A stretch of DNA of 64,000 nt from positions 868,001-932,000 of the forward strand of contig JAOWBW010000304.1 of NCBI GenBank assembly GCA_026119855.1, read 5' to 3'. How positions within the stretch are numbered: position 1 is the stretch's first letter; each line of letters starts with the position of its first letter. The translations under genes were made by a program, and so were the position numbers. The stretch is from Campanula takesimana (Eukaryota > Streptophyta > Magnoliopsida > Asterales > Campanulaceae). Shown here piece after piece: positions 1 to 12,017 of the stretch. The notes under the pieces were generated by a model that was not told the origin of the DNA, made no database searches, and worked only from the letters and a program-made list of their open reading frames with translations.

Positions 1-289
1 AATTTGGTCTAGCAACCAAGATCAAGTGTTCTTGATATTCGTTCGTGGTGTGGATACCGCTAGAGGGTGAAACTTATCATCTTCATAGTTCGTGATTCTT
101 GCTTTGTTCGTGATCAAGATTTCAAGCCTCCATCGAATTCAAGGTTGTAAAATCAAAGGCATTAAGGGTTAGTATTCTAGTATTCATTATGTTGTATTTG
201 ACTTAATCATATGAATGGATCTATGAGCTTTGGGTTTCATAAATTTTAAATGCTTAATTCCGCTGCGCATGTTACTACGAAGCCCAACA
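1..289 (+). mobile_element. 3' end of a Copia LTR (copy F)
   Basis: This stretch matches the last ~290 bp of the Copia H LTR (58768-59056), including the block before its end and the terminal CCCAACA. No tRNA-Met primer-binding site follows, so it is a 3' LTR or a solo LTR, not a 5' LTR. It belongs to the same family as H and I, and it appears to be inserted in the internal part of Gypsy element D. The other end lies outside the window. Confidence 0.85.
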
Positions 290-688
290 CTATCCTCATA
301 CGCCTCTCATCCCACCATTAGACCCCTTTTCCATACGGACATGACAAAGAAATGGACTGCGGTTGCTCATCATCAAATAGATATCCATGCTGCCACAATT
401 TAAGGGGTTGTTTGTTCCCTTCATAAGTACTACATGCCGATACACCGGGGCTGTCCGTATTCCATCGCAAATATAAAAGAAATGCACGAAGTTGTTCATG
501 TCATTAATAGGTGCCACGTGATAATCCGATGGAGCTCTACCGGTATAAATCAAGGGGCTAGGACGCCCGCCGCCAGCAAAAGGCCGCTTGAACTATAAAG
601 AGGCTACCTCGCAATCGAGGGAGGTGAAAGCAAACTAGGGGATCGTCTTGACCAACGTTTCATGTACAAATATATAAAAAAAGGCTCG
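290..688. other. Unassigned D sequence with possible pol tail
   Basis: The + strand frame at 605-694 reads a short lysine-rich tail (DRLDQRF...YIKK) that could be the end of a Tat integrase, ending inside the first hairpin; this is weak. On the - strand 296-553 is open for 85 residues with no family I recognise. I see nothing else between the F LTR and the hairpins. Confidence 0.3.
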
Positions 689-782
689 CTAGGTTGAAAC
701 CCAAAAGGGCAACCTAGGCAAAATTTAGAGCATTGCACCAAAAAGAAGCCCGCTAGGTTGAAAACCCGAAAGGGCGACCTAG
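689..782 (+). other. Paired CTAG hairpins after D pol
   Basis: There are two copies of the conserved hairpin. At 689-717 the stem is CTAGGTT/AACCTAG with inner CCC/GGG around AAAA. At 752-782 it is CTAGGT/ACCTAG with inner CCC/GGG around GAAA, a GNRA tetraloop. The same pair follows pol in A, B, C and G. A further single copy (CTAGA/TCTAG, loop GCAA) lies at 1637-1671. Confidence 0.7.
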
Positions 783-1720
783 GCAAAAAAAGGGTGTGCA
801 CAAGGAGATAAAATAAAAAAAAATAAAGAAAAATAGAAGGGGCTATCACCATAGAAAAGTAAAAGTCCCATTTTATTTTCACTTCAAATGTTCTATTTTT
901 CTTTCTTTCCCTACAAAGAAGATTAACGCGGTAGCAGCAGCCATGACAACTACAATGGAGCAATCCACCGCAATGAGCTGCAATGAAGCAATCCAAAGCA
1001 ACAAGCTACAACGGAGCAACCTATCGCGACAAATGAACCTCATACTCAAACCCAACTCCATCATCAGCCAGGATATCCCCGAACTACGCGGACCTGAGCT
1101 TCTCACCTTGAGGAGAACGTAGGCAACCTTAGGGTCCGATCCAAAATATACACAACCCACCTCGTAGCCAATTTTCCTTCTCTTCTCTCTTGCCCCATAT
1201 TTCTACTCCTGACTTCTTCACTCACAATTGATCAAAAACATTTATTATTTCGAGACTACTAGTCTAAAACATAATCATAAGATGCATAACTAATCAACAA
1301 GGTCCATTCTCGAGCAATCAAATGAGAATCTTGAATAAAACAATTTTCAAATGTCTCGACAAGTCTTCCGTTCTACAATCTAGGAAAGAGCTAAACACTT
1401 ACTTTTTGTCAAGCAGGGGCTTCCTCCCTTTTGTACATATATACACTCAGTTGCCCAAAGAGTCAAAATGTGAGTACTATCTCTCTCTCTCTTACTCTCC
1501 CCAAAATGCCCCCGCATGTTTTCAAACAATTCTTTTTTCCTTTTTTGAGTCGACTGAATGATTTCAAAAAAAAATAAAATAAAAAAATAAATAAATAAAT
1601 AAATAAAAATAAAAAATGATGACGCAAAAGAGATGCCCGCTAGATTGAAAACCCGCAAGGGCGGTCTAGGAAGAAAAAAGGGTGCGTCTTAAAGGAGGTA
1701 GGATACCCCGCTCTACACCC
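783..1720. other. D post-pol spacer with CTACG hairpin
   Basis: Noncoding, with A-rich and T-rich runs. At 1084-1122 is a nested hairpin: outer CTACG/CGTAG, inner CTTCTC/GAGGAG. It corresponds to 27059-27095 in A. At 1637-1671 there is a third CTAG hairpin. Short ORFs here have no recognisable product. Confidence 0.55.
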
Positions 1721-3530
1721 TTATCGAGCTAGGGCTTCCCCAACAGAATGGGTCGACTATGTGGTTTCTCGGAAAATATCGAGGCTTCAACAAGGATGTA
1801 CCCCTCATCGTCAAACTCTGCACATGACGAACACTTTGAATTTGTTAGAATCATAACTAATTATAAGGCATCTTTATAAAATCATAACACATTCAAAAGT
1901 ATTCTCTTCCCTGACACTTTGTTTATAAACCCGCACTCTCGGTCTCCACAAAATTGTAAAAACATCCTCGATCCATCTGAGTCCCATCTCCATGATTCTT
2001 GAGTTGACTCGGTCCTTTACCCTATCTCCTACACTTTAGGGAACCCCTAGGCCTAAACCCTCAACTCTCTATGTCCCAATCTGACTTGATTCAAAACCTT
2101 AGGTCCCGCACCTACCCGTTCAGTCTTACATAGGTTACACCATAACCCCTTAGCTCGACCCTCCACAAGTCAGTAGCGGGACTCCTAAAGCTTCAAACCA
2201 GTCTTATCCAAAACCTCAAGCCTTAAACCAGTCTACCGAATCCAAATCCTTAGAATGACCCATTAGGTCCCGAACCTACTGGTCTCGAGTCTACCTGATC
2301 TCTTAGATCCCAAACCTACCAATATATATTCATCCTTACCTTGTCCAGACTATGTCTCCCTTATCCTCTTAGGTCCAACCTCTTAGGTCTACCCAGTATA
2401 ACCTATTGAACGATCCCTTAGATCCCAAGTCCATTCAAGTCTACCAAGCGCCTACCTTGTAGGTCTCTAGCATATCCTATCCACACTTTAGGTCTCAACT
2501 CCTAAACCCTTTAGATCACAAAAATGTCTACCCTCTAGGTCTATAACCTTAGATGTCGACCCTTAGAACTCTTTAGTTCCCAAGCCTGCTCGGTCCAACC
2601 AAAACAATGCCATCTACGCCTACCGTCATACCCAAACCATGGCCCTGCCACTCTTAAACCTAGTGTCATTCCTTAGCTTAAAAAGACTTCCTAGTCTGAC
2701 CTTCAACCCCTTAGGTCTATAACCTACTTAATCCAAGCCGAGTCCAAACCTCGCCACCTACAAGGTCCACCCTTGAACTCCATGGATCTCAAACATCGCT
2801 CCCCCAACGAGTCCAAATCTCAAACCTTGCTAAAGTACATAGGATCTCCTGCGCACCACGCCATGCCATAGGGATCTCAATACCCATCAGGTTAAAACCC
2901 GTGTCCTTAAACACCTTTGGTCCCATCCCTAACCTACCTTCACAATTGCCAAACGAGCTTAGTCACACGCATGATCTCTAAGACAAAATTAAGTCCTAAG
3001 AATACCCAATCCTGTTAGGTACCTATTGCACTCGAGCAAAGTCTTTGAGACTCAAGTCCATACCTATGCGCTAACATGGTCACATATCCAAACCCATTTC
3101 CCGCACCTATGGTTTGCACCTAGCCTAAACTTTCAAACACTCTAGGATCCAAGCCCGGCATGCGTATTAGGTACTAGGATCATCCAATCCCAATCCGTTG
3201 CTCCTTGGCCGACCTCAAGCCTGCTTGGTCCTAACCCATAACGCGGTTTCTCTAGGACAAAAGACTTACCCGCTTGAAAGCCTTATGTCCCAATGCTACC
3301 CTGCCTAGCCTTCGATCTCCTAGATCTCACGCCTACCATTCCATTAGGCCCCGGTCTCCTTAATACATGTCTGAGTCTTACCCTAGCTAAACCCTAGCAC
3401 TCTAGCCTAGGTCTAACCTATCGAGCCCATCCAGCCATGAGGTATCAAGCTCACCTACCCCAAACCGCAACACTCTTAGACCTCAAACTTGCTCGGTCTA
3501 AACCAAGACAAACCTTCAAATGATTTCGGT
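1721..3530. repeat. Degenerate repeat tract in D
   Basis: Pyrimidine-rich sequence in which short words built on TTAGGTC, CTAGGTC and CCTACC recur irregularly, with no open frame of note. It looks like an old decayed tandem array that grades into the clearer 38-bp array to its right. No gene is visible in these 1.8 kb. Confidence 0.5.
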
Positions 3531-4500
3531 CTCCAAACCCTAGCCTCAAGCCTAGGTAGTCACCTTCTATTCAAAGCCTAGCCTTAAACCTAGGTAATCG
3601 CATTCCCTCTAAACCCTAGTCCCAAACCTAGGTAATCGCCTTCTCTCTAAACCCTAGCCTCAAGCCTAGGTAGTCACCTTCTATTCGAAGCCTAGCCTTA
3701 AACCTAGGTAATCACATTCTCTCAACCCTAGCCTCAAGCCTAGGTGGCCACATCCTCTACAAACCCTAGCCTCTAGCCTAGGAAGTCACATGCGCTCCGA
3801 ACCCTAGCCTCAAGCCTAGGTAATCACATCTTCCCAAACCCTAGCCTCAAGCCTAGGTAATCACATCTTCCCAAACCCTAGCCTCAAGCCTAGGTAGTCA
3901 CATTCCCTCCAAACCCTAGCCTCAAGCCTAGGTAGTCGCATTCTCTCCAAACCCTAGCCCCAAGCCTAGGTAATTACATCCTTCCAAACCCTAGCCTAAA
4001 GCCTAGGAAGTTACATCCTTCTTAAACCCTAGCCTTGATCCTAGGTAGTCACATTCCCTCCAAACCCTAGCCTCAAGCCTAGGTAGTCGACATTCTTTCC
4101 AAACCCTAGCCTCAAACCTAAGAAGTCGCGTTCTCCCCAAACCCTAGCCTCAAGCCTAGGTAGTCACATATCCTCTCTAAACCCTAGCCTTAAGCCTAGG
4201 AAACCGCAACATCCTCTTTAACCCTAGACCAAGTTCTAGGGAATTTCCAAAGCCCCGCATGCAACATCATTTCCAAATTCCCGAAACCCTAGTCTTGAAA
4301 CCTAGGAAGTTTACAATCTCAACCCCCCATCTTATTAAACCCTAGTCGTGAGCCTAGGAAGCCATACCCTCACTAAACCCTAGCGTCAAGCCTAGGATTC
4401 AACATTCCCTTCAAAACCCTAGCATCTAGGAAGTTCCCAAACCTCAACCTCTCCAAGCCCTAGCACTAAGCCTAGGATAGAATACTCTCCTCATGCTTAA
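3531..4500 (+). repeat. Tandem array (~38-40 bp) with teloboxes
   Basis: About 20 imperfect units of the form AAACCCTAGCCTCAAGCCTA followed by GGTAGTCACATTC. I count about 18 exact AAACCCTAG words. AAACCCTA is the plant telobox, a permutation of the telomere repeat that TRB-type Myb proteins are known to bind. The units are noncoding and lie in the 3' untranslated part of D, the usual place for tandem arrays in Tat elements. Confidence 0.8.
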
Positions 4501-4805
4501 ATGAACTCCAATCCCTAGCCCGTCAGCCTAGGAAACCCACATTATCTCCAAGACATAATCTAAAGCCCAAGAAGCCGTGTCATCTTTGGCATCCCTATCT
4601 CAAGATTAGGAGATCACCATCTTCCTTATTCCCTTTCCTTAAAAAGCCTTAGGTCCTACCTCTAGGCAACCAAGAAAAATGTCCCTTACCTAATACCTTG
4701 GTCTCAATGGCTCGTAGCCTCATTCCCTCCTAAATTAGGATAAGCGGAACCCAGATCATGTTTCCCATATTAGCGACTCCCTGAGAGTCCATCTCCTTCA
4801 CGTCC

Positions 4806-4955
4806 CCCTAAACATCCTTCACCCTTGTGACTCACCAAAGAATCCTTTGTAACTCCCCGAGAGTCTATCACCTTTGTGACTCCCCGAGAGTCCGTCACCT
4901 TTGTGACTCCCCGAGAGTCTATCACCTTTGTGACTCCCCGAGAGTTCATCCCGTT
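4806..4955 (+). repeat. 27-bp tandem repeat in D
   Basis: Five units with period 27 containing TTTGTGACTCCCCGAGAGTC. Because 27 is a multiple of three the array stays open on both strands, giving ORFs of repeated residues that are not genes. Confidence 0.85.
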
Positions 4956-5155
4956 TGCGGCTTCATAACAATCCATCATCTTTGCCTCCACATGCAAAAT
5001 TTTAGTTTTACCCCTAGTACATTCCCCTTGTTCATTTTAGGTGCCCTTAACATATTTTGACCGATATTCGTTACCTTTGGGTACGGAAAGCCCTTAAAAT
5101 TTCCATTTCTATCCCATCTTCACCGCGATTATCGGAACTTGTCCGTTTCTACCTC

Positions 5156-5930
5156 ATTATCCCCCAATATTTGCTTAGGATTCGTATGATTGCAGAGAAT
5201 CGTTCACCTCTATGTCATGCGCATCCTAGATCGATCGTGATTGGCAGAGACCCGTTCGTCTCTAATTGCGAGAGATCCAGCATCTATTATTTTACCACTT
5301 CAACCGTGAGGCCATTTAGACGCCGTAGTCTTTATTGTCTCATTAGCCCCAAATATTTGCTTAGGATTCGTATGATTGCAGAGACCCGTTCGCCTCTATG
5401 TCATGCGCATCCTAGATCGATCGTGATTGGCAGAGACCCATTCATCTCTAATTGCGAGAGATCCAGCATCTATTATTTTACCACTTCCACCGTGAGGCCA
5501 TTTAGACGCCGTAGTCTTTATTGTCTCATTATCCCTAAATATTTGCTTAGGATTCGTATGATTGCAGAGACCCGTTCGCCTCTATGTCATGCGCATTCTA
5601 GATCGATCGTGATTGGCAGAGACCCGTTCGTCTCTAATTGCGAGAGATCCAGCATCTATTATTTTAGCGCGATCTACAGGAACCCGTTCGTTTCTGATTG
5701 CGTTTACCCCGGCAGTTACCACTTCCACCTTGAGGCCATTTAGACGCCGTAGTCTTTATTGTCTCATTATCCCACCAATATTTGCTTAGGGTTCATATGA
5801 TTGTAGAAACCCGTCAGCCTCTACGTCATGTGCATCCTAGAACGATCGCGGCCGTTGCGAAAGTTCCAGCATTTATTATTTCCATCTTGGGATTATTTAG
5901 ACGCCGTAGTCTTTATTGTCCCATTATCCC
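5156..5930 (+). repeat. 186-bp tandem repeat in D
   Basis: The landmark TTGCTTAGGATTCGTATGAT begins near 5171, 5357 and 5543, and a diverged copy near 5781: two exact 186-bp steps and one of 238 bp caused by an insert. 186 is 62 codons, which explains the 228-residue open frame at 5057-5743; that frame shows no protein family. Confidence 0.85.
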
Positions 5931-6121
5931 TCTTACCTCCTTTTCCCAAATGATTTCATTGCTTACGAATGTTCGTTCTTCATACAAGATAGTATCCGTA
6001 GGATTGTTATCCCCAACAGGAGTCTGATGTCTCGTTTCCCTAATGAATGTTCAGTCTTCATACAGGATAGGGTCCGTAGGTTTGTTATCCGCAGCAGAAG
6101 TTCGATGTCTCGTTTTATCCC

Positions 6122-6400
6122 CAGTATCTTCGAACTATGACCGGCTTGATTCCTCCGAGGATACGTAGGAAGCCTGAAAAGGTTCAGCCACCCGACCGCC
6201 TTGGTCATTTACTATCCCCTCCGAACTACGACCGGCTTGATTCCTCCGAGGATACGTAGGAAGCCTGAAAAGGTTCAGCCACCCGACCGCCTTGGTCATT
6301 TACTATCCCCTCCGAACTACGACCGGCTTGATTCCTCTGAGGATACGTAGGAAACCTGAAAAGGTTCAGCCACCCGACCGACATAGTCATCTATCATCCC
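6122..6400 (+). repeat. 91-bp tandem repeat containing CTACG hairpin
   Basis: Three units with starts near 6132, 6223 and 6314. Each contains a form of the hairpin found after pol in the Tat elements: CTACG (CTATG in the first), then TCCTC/GAGGA around one base, then CGTAG. A further diverged hairpin lies near 6517-6550. The hairpin has therefore been amplified as a satellite-like array. Confidence 0.75.
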
Positions 6401-6656
6401 CAGCAATTACATTTTCCCCGGCACATGTCTCCCTAGCAAGTCACAATTTCTCCCCAAGCGGAAGGCATTGGTCCCATCAGAAGACAATCATTCTCAATTT
6501 CCCCATCAAATTTGAACTACGTTTGTCTTGATTCCCACGCGGATACGTAGGTCGCCTGCCAAGGTTCAGCCGTTCCCTTACCTTTCCTCTGTTTTGAAAC
6601 TCATGTTTCAGAACGGTTCCTATTTTTATCGTCGACCCTCCATTGCCTTGCAAGAA

Positions 6657-6674
6657 GCGTCGCCGAGGGGCTAC
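6657..6674 (+). other. Polypurine tract of D
   Basis: CGTCGCCGAGGGGCTAC lies directly before the LTR start TGTTAGTACC. Element A has CGTCGCCGAGGGGCTC in the same place (32355-32370), so the plus-strand primer region is shared between families whose LTRs differ. Confidence 0.7.
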
Positions 6675-6876
6675 TGTTAGTACCCGATCTAAAAATGAGT
6701 TTATTAGGGATTTCCCAAATACACAAGGACTTTATAGGAATTACAAACCTTGCAAAGACTTGTCCTGGATTCCCAAAATATACCTCATTGTTTTAGAACA
6801 TCTTAAAGATGGCCAAAATAGGGTTTCCATAAAACATGCAAAACCCTAGCTTAATAATTAGGTCAGCCAGGAATGA

Positions 6877-6961
6877 TGGCCACGCGGCCACATTCGTCCA
6901 AGCTCCAACCTTGGCCACACGGCCAACGTCGCCGCCGCCCTCCATCTTGGCCACGCGGCCA
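6877..6961 (+). promoter_or_regulatory. Triple TGGCC-N4-GGCCA inverted repeats
   Basis: Three inverted repeats at 6877-6890, 6911-6926 and 6948-6961, spaced 35-36 bp. Arms are TGGCC/GGCCA; the middle one has arms TTGGCC/GGCCAA. The centres are ACGC, ACAC and ACGC. They end 47 bp before the TATA box of this LTR. A regulatory role is inferred from position. Confidence 0.6.
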
Positions 6962-7008
6962 CATCTGCCCCGGATGATCTGGACCATCAGATCTCTCCAT
7001 CAATTTCC

Positions 7009-7016
7009 TATTTAAA
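7009..7016 (+). promoter_or_regulatory. TATA box of D LTR
   Basis: TATTTAAA in a GC-richer setting (CCTATTTAAAGACC), just after the inverted-repeat triplet. Likely U3 promoter of element D. Confidence 0.55.
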
Positions 7017-7818
7017 GACCTCCCTTGCCTCATAATTGGGGGGATCCGAATTTGATAGCTCTTAAGGGACAACTTTGCTCCCAAATCAAGTCATTCAAGC
7101 CTCCAAAAACACTCTCAAGAATCCCAAGAAGATCTAAGGTTATTTCTTGCCAACAAAGGTAAGTTTTCTAACTTTTTCTTTATGTTCTTGCCATATTATT
7201 AATTTAGATCCATAATATTCATATTCTTAATATGTTCATTCATGTGTTCTTCATAATATTCATGTTCCTAACATCTTTATTCATATTTTCTTCATGACAT
7301 TCATATGTTCATAATATGCTCTTCACATGTTCATCATATTCTTAGGTTAAAACCTTATTTATGCTATATTTAGGGTTACGATCTTCATGTTAACATGTTA
7401 TTTCATAGCCAATGATGATCTAGGGTTCATCAACCCAAGGATGATCTAAGAACTACTTCTAAACCCTAATCTTTAGGTAATTCCCCCCTCATTATGCATG
7501 ATCCCGATTCTTCTGCCTATTCTAAATTCTTCTCGAACTACGCTGACCTGAGCTTCTCACATTGAGAGGAACATAGGCAATCTTCGGATCCGGTCTCAAT
7601 CACTAACACACTACATACACTGCATCATGATAGAAAGACCGATCAATTCGGGCAATAGGACTGATAACGTGAATATTCTTCTCTTGTTGTAATTTGACCC
7701 CCAAACCCATTAACATGCTTTTCTCAATGTTTTGGCTATAATTAAAACGGCGTGGCGACTCTCATAATTTTAATGTTACAATGAATATCCCAAATTCAAA
7801 CACACGTATTCACAGATT

Positions 7819-9603
7819 CTTGGAGCGCTTCATCAATCTTCTTTGGTTCGATTTGAGAGATAAAAGAGTGATATTCATCATCAAAGTTTGATGCTCTCCT
7901 AGTGCGAACCCCTACATTGAGATCACCAATGATGTTTGAAGTTGGATGATCTTTAACTTCACGAACCTCAGGAGGTAAGTTGGGTTGAGTAGTAGGAATA
8001 CGAAGATCTTCAATAGGTACTTCATTAGCTCCAGCATCAAGGTCATCAAAGGTGATTTTCTGAAGCGGAGAAACATCATGCGCAGGAGGAGGTGTTTGCG
8101 CATCAAGAGTAGTAATTCTGGCGCAGCATCTGTCGTTGGCGCATGAGATGGACTAGCTTGATTCTGAATTTGATTATCTTGGTTATCATTCTACGCAGGT
8201 GCTGTTTGTGATTGCATACCTGTCTCAACATTCTCAGCAGAATCATCAGAATCATTTGGAGCCAAATATGGCTCAAGGAGAGAATGCTCATCAAAAGTAA
8301 CATGTACCGATTCTACAATTACTAGAGTAGTTCTATTAAAAACACGAAAAGCTTTAGAGTGTTTGGCATACCCAACGAAAGTACCTTCATCTGCTTTGGC
8401 ATCGAATTTACCTCTATGATATTTGCCATTGTAGAGGATATAGCATTTGCAGCCAAAAATCTTGAAGAAAGCGATGTTGGGCGCCCTTCCTCTCCATAGC
8501 TCATATGGAGTCTTGTTGTAGGCTTTGTTGATGAGGGATCTATTCTGAGTAAAGCAAGCAGTGTTGACAGCTTCTCCCCAGAAATACTTTGGAAGCTTAG
8601 CTTCAGCTATCATGGTTTTTCCAGCCTCAATCAACGTGCGATTCTTTCTTTCCACAAAGCCATTTTGTTGAGGAACTCCAGCAGCAGAGAAATTGTGATC
8701 AATTCCATGGTCATCGCAGTATTGAGCAACACCGTTATTCTTGAATTCAGTTCCATTGTCTGATCTAACGCTCACGATGTCGTCTTCCTTTTGAGTTTGG
8801 AGCTTTCGAAATAGTGCATTCAAGATATCATAGCAGTCATCTTTGGATATCATCATTTCGATCTATGTGTATCTTGAGTAGTCATCCACCACAACTAAAG
8901 TATATTTGTTTCCTCCAATTCTTGCGGTGGTGACCGGTCCAAACAAGTCCATGTGAAGAAGTTGTAAATATTTGGATGTTGAGGAAGCAATCTTGCTGGA
9001 GAAAGACTACTTAGGTTGTTTACCGAGCTGGCATGCTGCGCATTTTCTGTCATGATGGTCAGCTACTTTGGGAAGTCCTTTGACAAGATTTTCCCTTCCT
9101 AGCTTAGCCAAATACTTGAAGTTCAAATGACTTAAGCGCTTATGCCATAGCCAGCTGCTTTCACTTATATTCTTTGCTACAAAACAGAGATTAGTGATAG
9201 AATCTATAGCAGTAAGATCAATAATGTAAACATTAGTCTTACGAGTCCCTGTGAGCAAAGTTAGTCCGGATATACCATCTTTGATATAGCAGTGCGTTGC
9301 AGTGAAGTGACATTTCAAACCTTTATCGCAGAATTGTGATATGGAGAGCAGGTTTTGCTTGAGTCCTTCTACTAGCGCAACTTTCTCAATGCATACTTTA
9401 TCTTTTCTGATCCTTCTATATCCAACTATGTGCCCTTTGTTGTTATCTCCAAATGTTACTGAGGGACCTCTTCCTTCATGCACATCTTTAAGAGCGGTGA
9501 CATCTCCAGTCATGTGTCTAGAACATCCACTGTCGAGGTACCATATATGCGCTTTAGCTTGTGAAGAGTGCGCAGTGAAGCAGGAGACCTGAAAAATAGA
9601 CAT
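7819..9603 (-). pseudogene. E protease-integrase region, broken
   Basis: Reading right to left: at 9603-9007 an aspartic protease with the WYLDSGCSRHM motif, then the integrase zinc region (WLWHKRLSHLNF ... CAACQLGKQ). At 8856-8191 the integrase core follows, with SDNGTEF and a PQQNGFVERKNR motif that gives the catalytic glutamate, then a long linker ending near DEALQES where element D interrupts it. There are in-frame stops near 9007 and 8857 (the latter TAG where related proteins have TGG). RT is absent from this window. The protein would cut the polyprotein and integrate cDNA if intact; it cannot here. Confidence 0.8.
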
Positions 9604-9640
9604 TAAGAACGCAGGTCCCCTTTATTCTTGGGTCCTAGAG

Positions 9641-11924
9641 TTAGCAACTTTTGACAACCCACTCCTGTCTGACCTTAGGATTTTTATGTCCCTTGGCATT
9701 AGGAGCAAATTGCAAAAGGCATTCTGCAGCCTTGTGACCTAAACCATCACACACAACACAATGATGAAAGCCACTTATAGATTGGGTTTTTACAAACTCT
9801 TTACTTTTCTTTGGCGCAACATTCTTTACTGGAGCCGATGAACTTGCTTTGACAAATGTCATTTTCTGAGGTTTGGGTGCGCTTTTCTTAAGAATGCGCA
9901 TCTGGCGTTGGGGCGCATGGCTTTCATGCGTATGACCCTTTTGCGCAGATTTGACATTTGAAGTTGAGGCGCAACCATAGTCAGAATATGAGTTGTCATG
10001 CGCAGGTTCAACTTTAGCCTTACCCTTTGCTTTCCCAGTTTGCATTTTTGGGTAGACATAATGGAATTTTTTTCTCTGGACTTTCTCCTGTCTTTTACCC
10101 ATTGAAGCAGAGTGCTTTGCTTTAGAGTTTTCAATAGTTTACTGTGGTGTAAACTCCTTTTCCTTTTCAGAGCAATCTGCGCATTTAAAGTTATCACAGT
10201 TGAGAACCCCAAGCCTTCCTTGTCTCCACTGGCTTTTTGGGATTCTAGAATTTGGTCCATAGTGACACGAGATTTGGTCCACTCATCAGTGATCTTTGTG
10301 AGATCAGCTACTTAAGCAGCCAATTCTTCGTTTCTTACTTTAAATAGCGCATTTTGATTTGTAAGAAAACAGTTCTTTTCAGTAAGAGGAGTCATGCTCT
10401 TAATCTGCTCCTTAAGGAGGGTGATCTCAGATTTTAAAAGAGTTTCCGTCTTAAGCTGTGAAATTTCTCCAATTGATAAGTCCACTGCTTTTTTCATAGA
10501 ATTAAATTTCTTGATTACCTTTTCAGCTTGATTGAAAATAGACTCACGCTCAGCAGCAGAGTCATCCTTTTCTATTACAATTTCAGCAGGAATTTCAAGA
10601 GATTCTTTTCGCGGAGGTGGAGCTACAAATTTCTTTGATAGGTCTGCTCTGGCAAATAAGTACTTGCCATTCTGTCTGCTTGGAGTCAGATGTCCCATTT
10701 CCACCAGTTCTGTGATAGTGGGACCTTTCTTCTGAATTGTCCTTGGTGCAGCCTTTGTGTCCGTATCGGGATCATTGTCTGAATCGCTATCAGCATCAGC
10801 ATTAGCCACCAAGCAAAGAAGTTCATCCTCAGAGTCATCATCATCACTGTCTTCAGTGTCAGTCTCTACTATCCAAGTCTTCAGTTCTTTTTCTGCGCAG
10901 TCTTCTTCAGCAATCATTCCGCGCAGCTTTGATGATTTCTACGCAGTATTCCTCTTCATGTATTCAAATTTTAGAGTAGGACATTTTGAAGCAAAATGAC
11001 CGGGCTTTCTGCAGTTGTAGTAAACCAAGTCATCATCTTTCTTTGAATATCTGCCTTGAGAAAACTTAGCATGTGGTTTGCTCGAGGATCCAGGTTTAGA
11101 GAATTTCCTGAATTTTTGGAATCGCTTAACGAACATAGCGAAATCATCATCATCCATTTCAAGTAAAGAGGAAGTAGATACTTTGTCTGAGGTTTGAGCG
11201 GGCGCAGGTTCCTTTTGCGCAACATAGGAAACAAGTTTTCCTTTGCCTTCAGTTTCGTCGATTCAATCAAGCTTTAGCTCATACACTTTTAAGTTAGCGT
11301 ATAAGCTGCGCAGAGGCCAAGTATCTAGAAATCCAGAATCTTCCAGATGACTTGCCTTGTGCACATATATGGAACCTAGCGCATCTAAGAATTGAGAATT
11401 TACTTCTTTATTGGTGAAGGTAGTTCCAAGAGATTTACAAGAGTTTACAACAGCACAGAAGCGATCATAAGTTTGTCTTAAGGTTTCACCATCCTTTCTC
11501 ATGAAGCAGTTGAATTTTCTTTGCACCACAAATCTTTTGTTTTCCTTGCTTACTTTGTCTCCATTCACATATCCTTCAATAGCGTCCCATAGTTCCTTTG
11601 CAATTCCACCGCTCACAATTTGATTGTGCGTGGAGAGGTCTAGAGTGCTAAGAATGATGTTCCTTGCTCTTCCATCATAGCCAACCCATCATCATATCCA
11701 ACCCATTTCTTTTCTTCATCAGTCCATTCCTCCTTGTTCTTCTTGATGGTAGGATTCGACTTATTTGTAGCAGCATCAGGATTAGCATTCATTAGAATAT
11801 AGGGTCCTTCAAGAACGATGTCGTGGAGGATCTCGTCGATAGAAGAAAAATGAGTGAGCATGCAGTGCTTCCAGATTTCGAAATGATCTTCATTCAGCAC
11901 TGGAACATGTGAATAGTTAGCCAT
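9641..11924 (-). pseudogene. E gag region, broken
   Basis: Starts at ATG 11924 (MANYSHVPVLNEDHFEIW). The N-terminal capsid-like part breaks near 11690, where a ~17-bp near-duplication (GGGTTGG[A/C]TATGAT) shifts the frame; it resumes at 11616-11263. A first zinc knuckle at about 11040-10995 reads YYNCRKPGHFASKC, so the first cysteine has become tyrosine (TGC to TAC). An acidic, serine-rich and coiled-coil segment follows (10917-10312). A second, perfect CX2CX4HX4C knuckle (CVVCDGLGHKAAEC) lies near 9760-9715. Two knuckle regions and a long coiled-coil tail fit Sirevirus-type gag. Role: particle protein that packages element RNA. Confidence 0.75.
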
Positions 11925-12005
11925 TGCCTAAGATTTTGAATCCATCTTGAATCGGCACCCAAGCTGTTAAGCTTGAAAAACAAAACAAGTTTTATAAAGG
12001 TGTTT

Positions 12006-12017
12006 GCTCTGATACCA
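12006..12017 (-). other. Primer-binding site of E
   Basis: The - strand reads TGGTATCAGAGC, the standard initiator tRNA-Met primer site of plant Copia elements, two bases after the LTR end. Confidence 0.9.

Larger units (their letters stand above)
290..7814 (+). mobile_element. Gypsy (Tat-like) element D, 3' part
   Basis: Assigned to a Tat-like element by its order of parts: a possible pol tail, the two CTAG hairpins and the CTACG hairpin also seen after pol in A, B, C and G, then about 5 kb of tandem repeats, a purine-rich tract almost identical to that of element A, and a 3' LTR. The 5' half lies left of the window. It is inserted in Copia element E, whose reading frame resumes at 7815. 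No antisense PMD gene is visible, unlike in A, B, C and G. The family is distinct from A/B/G by LTR sequence. Confidence 0.7.
6675..7814 (+). mobile_element. 3' LTR of element D
   Basis: The LTR begins TGTTAGTACCC after the purine tract and ends near ACGTATTCACA, followed by GATTC of the Copia E integrase/RT linker. Length is about 1,140 bp; the right edge is set by where the E reading frame resumes, to within a few bases. It contains a triple inverted-repeat cluster, a TATA box, a GGCGTGGCGACTCT block also seen in the A-type LTRs, and a CTACG hairpin (7538-7576). The partner LTR is outside the window. Confidence 0.75.

Noticed and set aside
296..553. 85-residue - strand ORF as a host gene
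   Set aside because: No recognisable domain, no intron or promoter signals, and it sits in element D.
3531..4500. Interstitial telomere
   Set aside because: Only single AAACCCTA words per ~38-bp unit, never consecutive telomere repeats.
5057..5743. 228-residue open frame in D
   Set aside because: Runs through a 186-bp repeat; open only because the period is a multiple of three.
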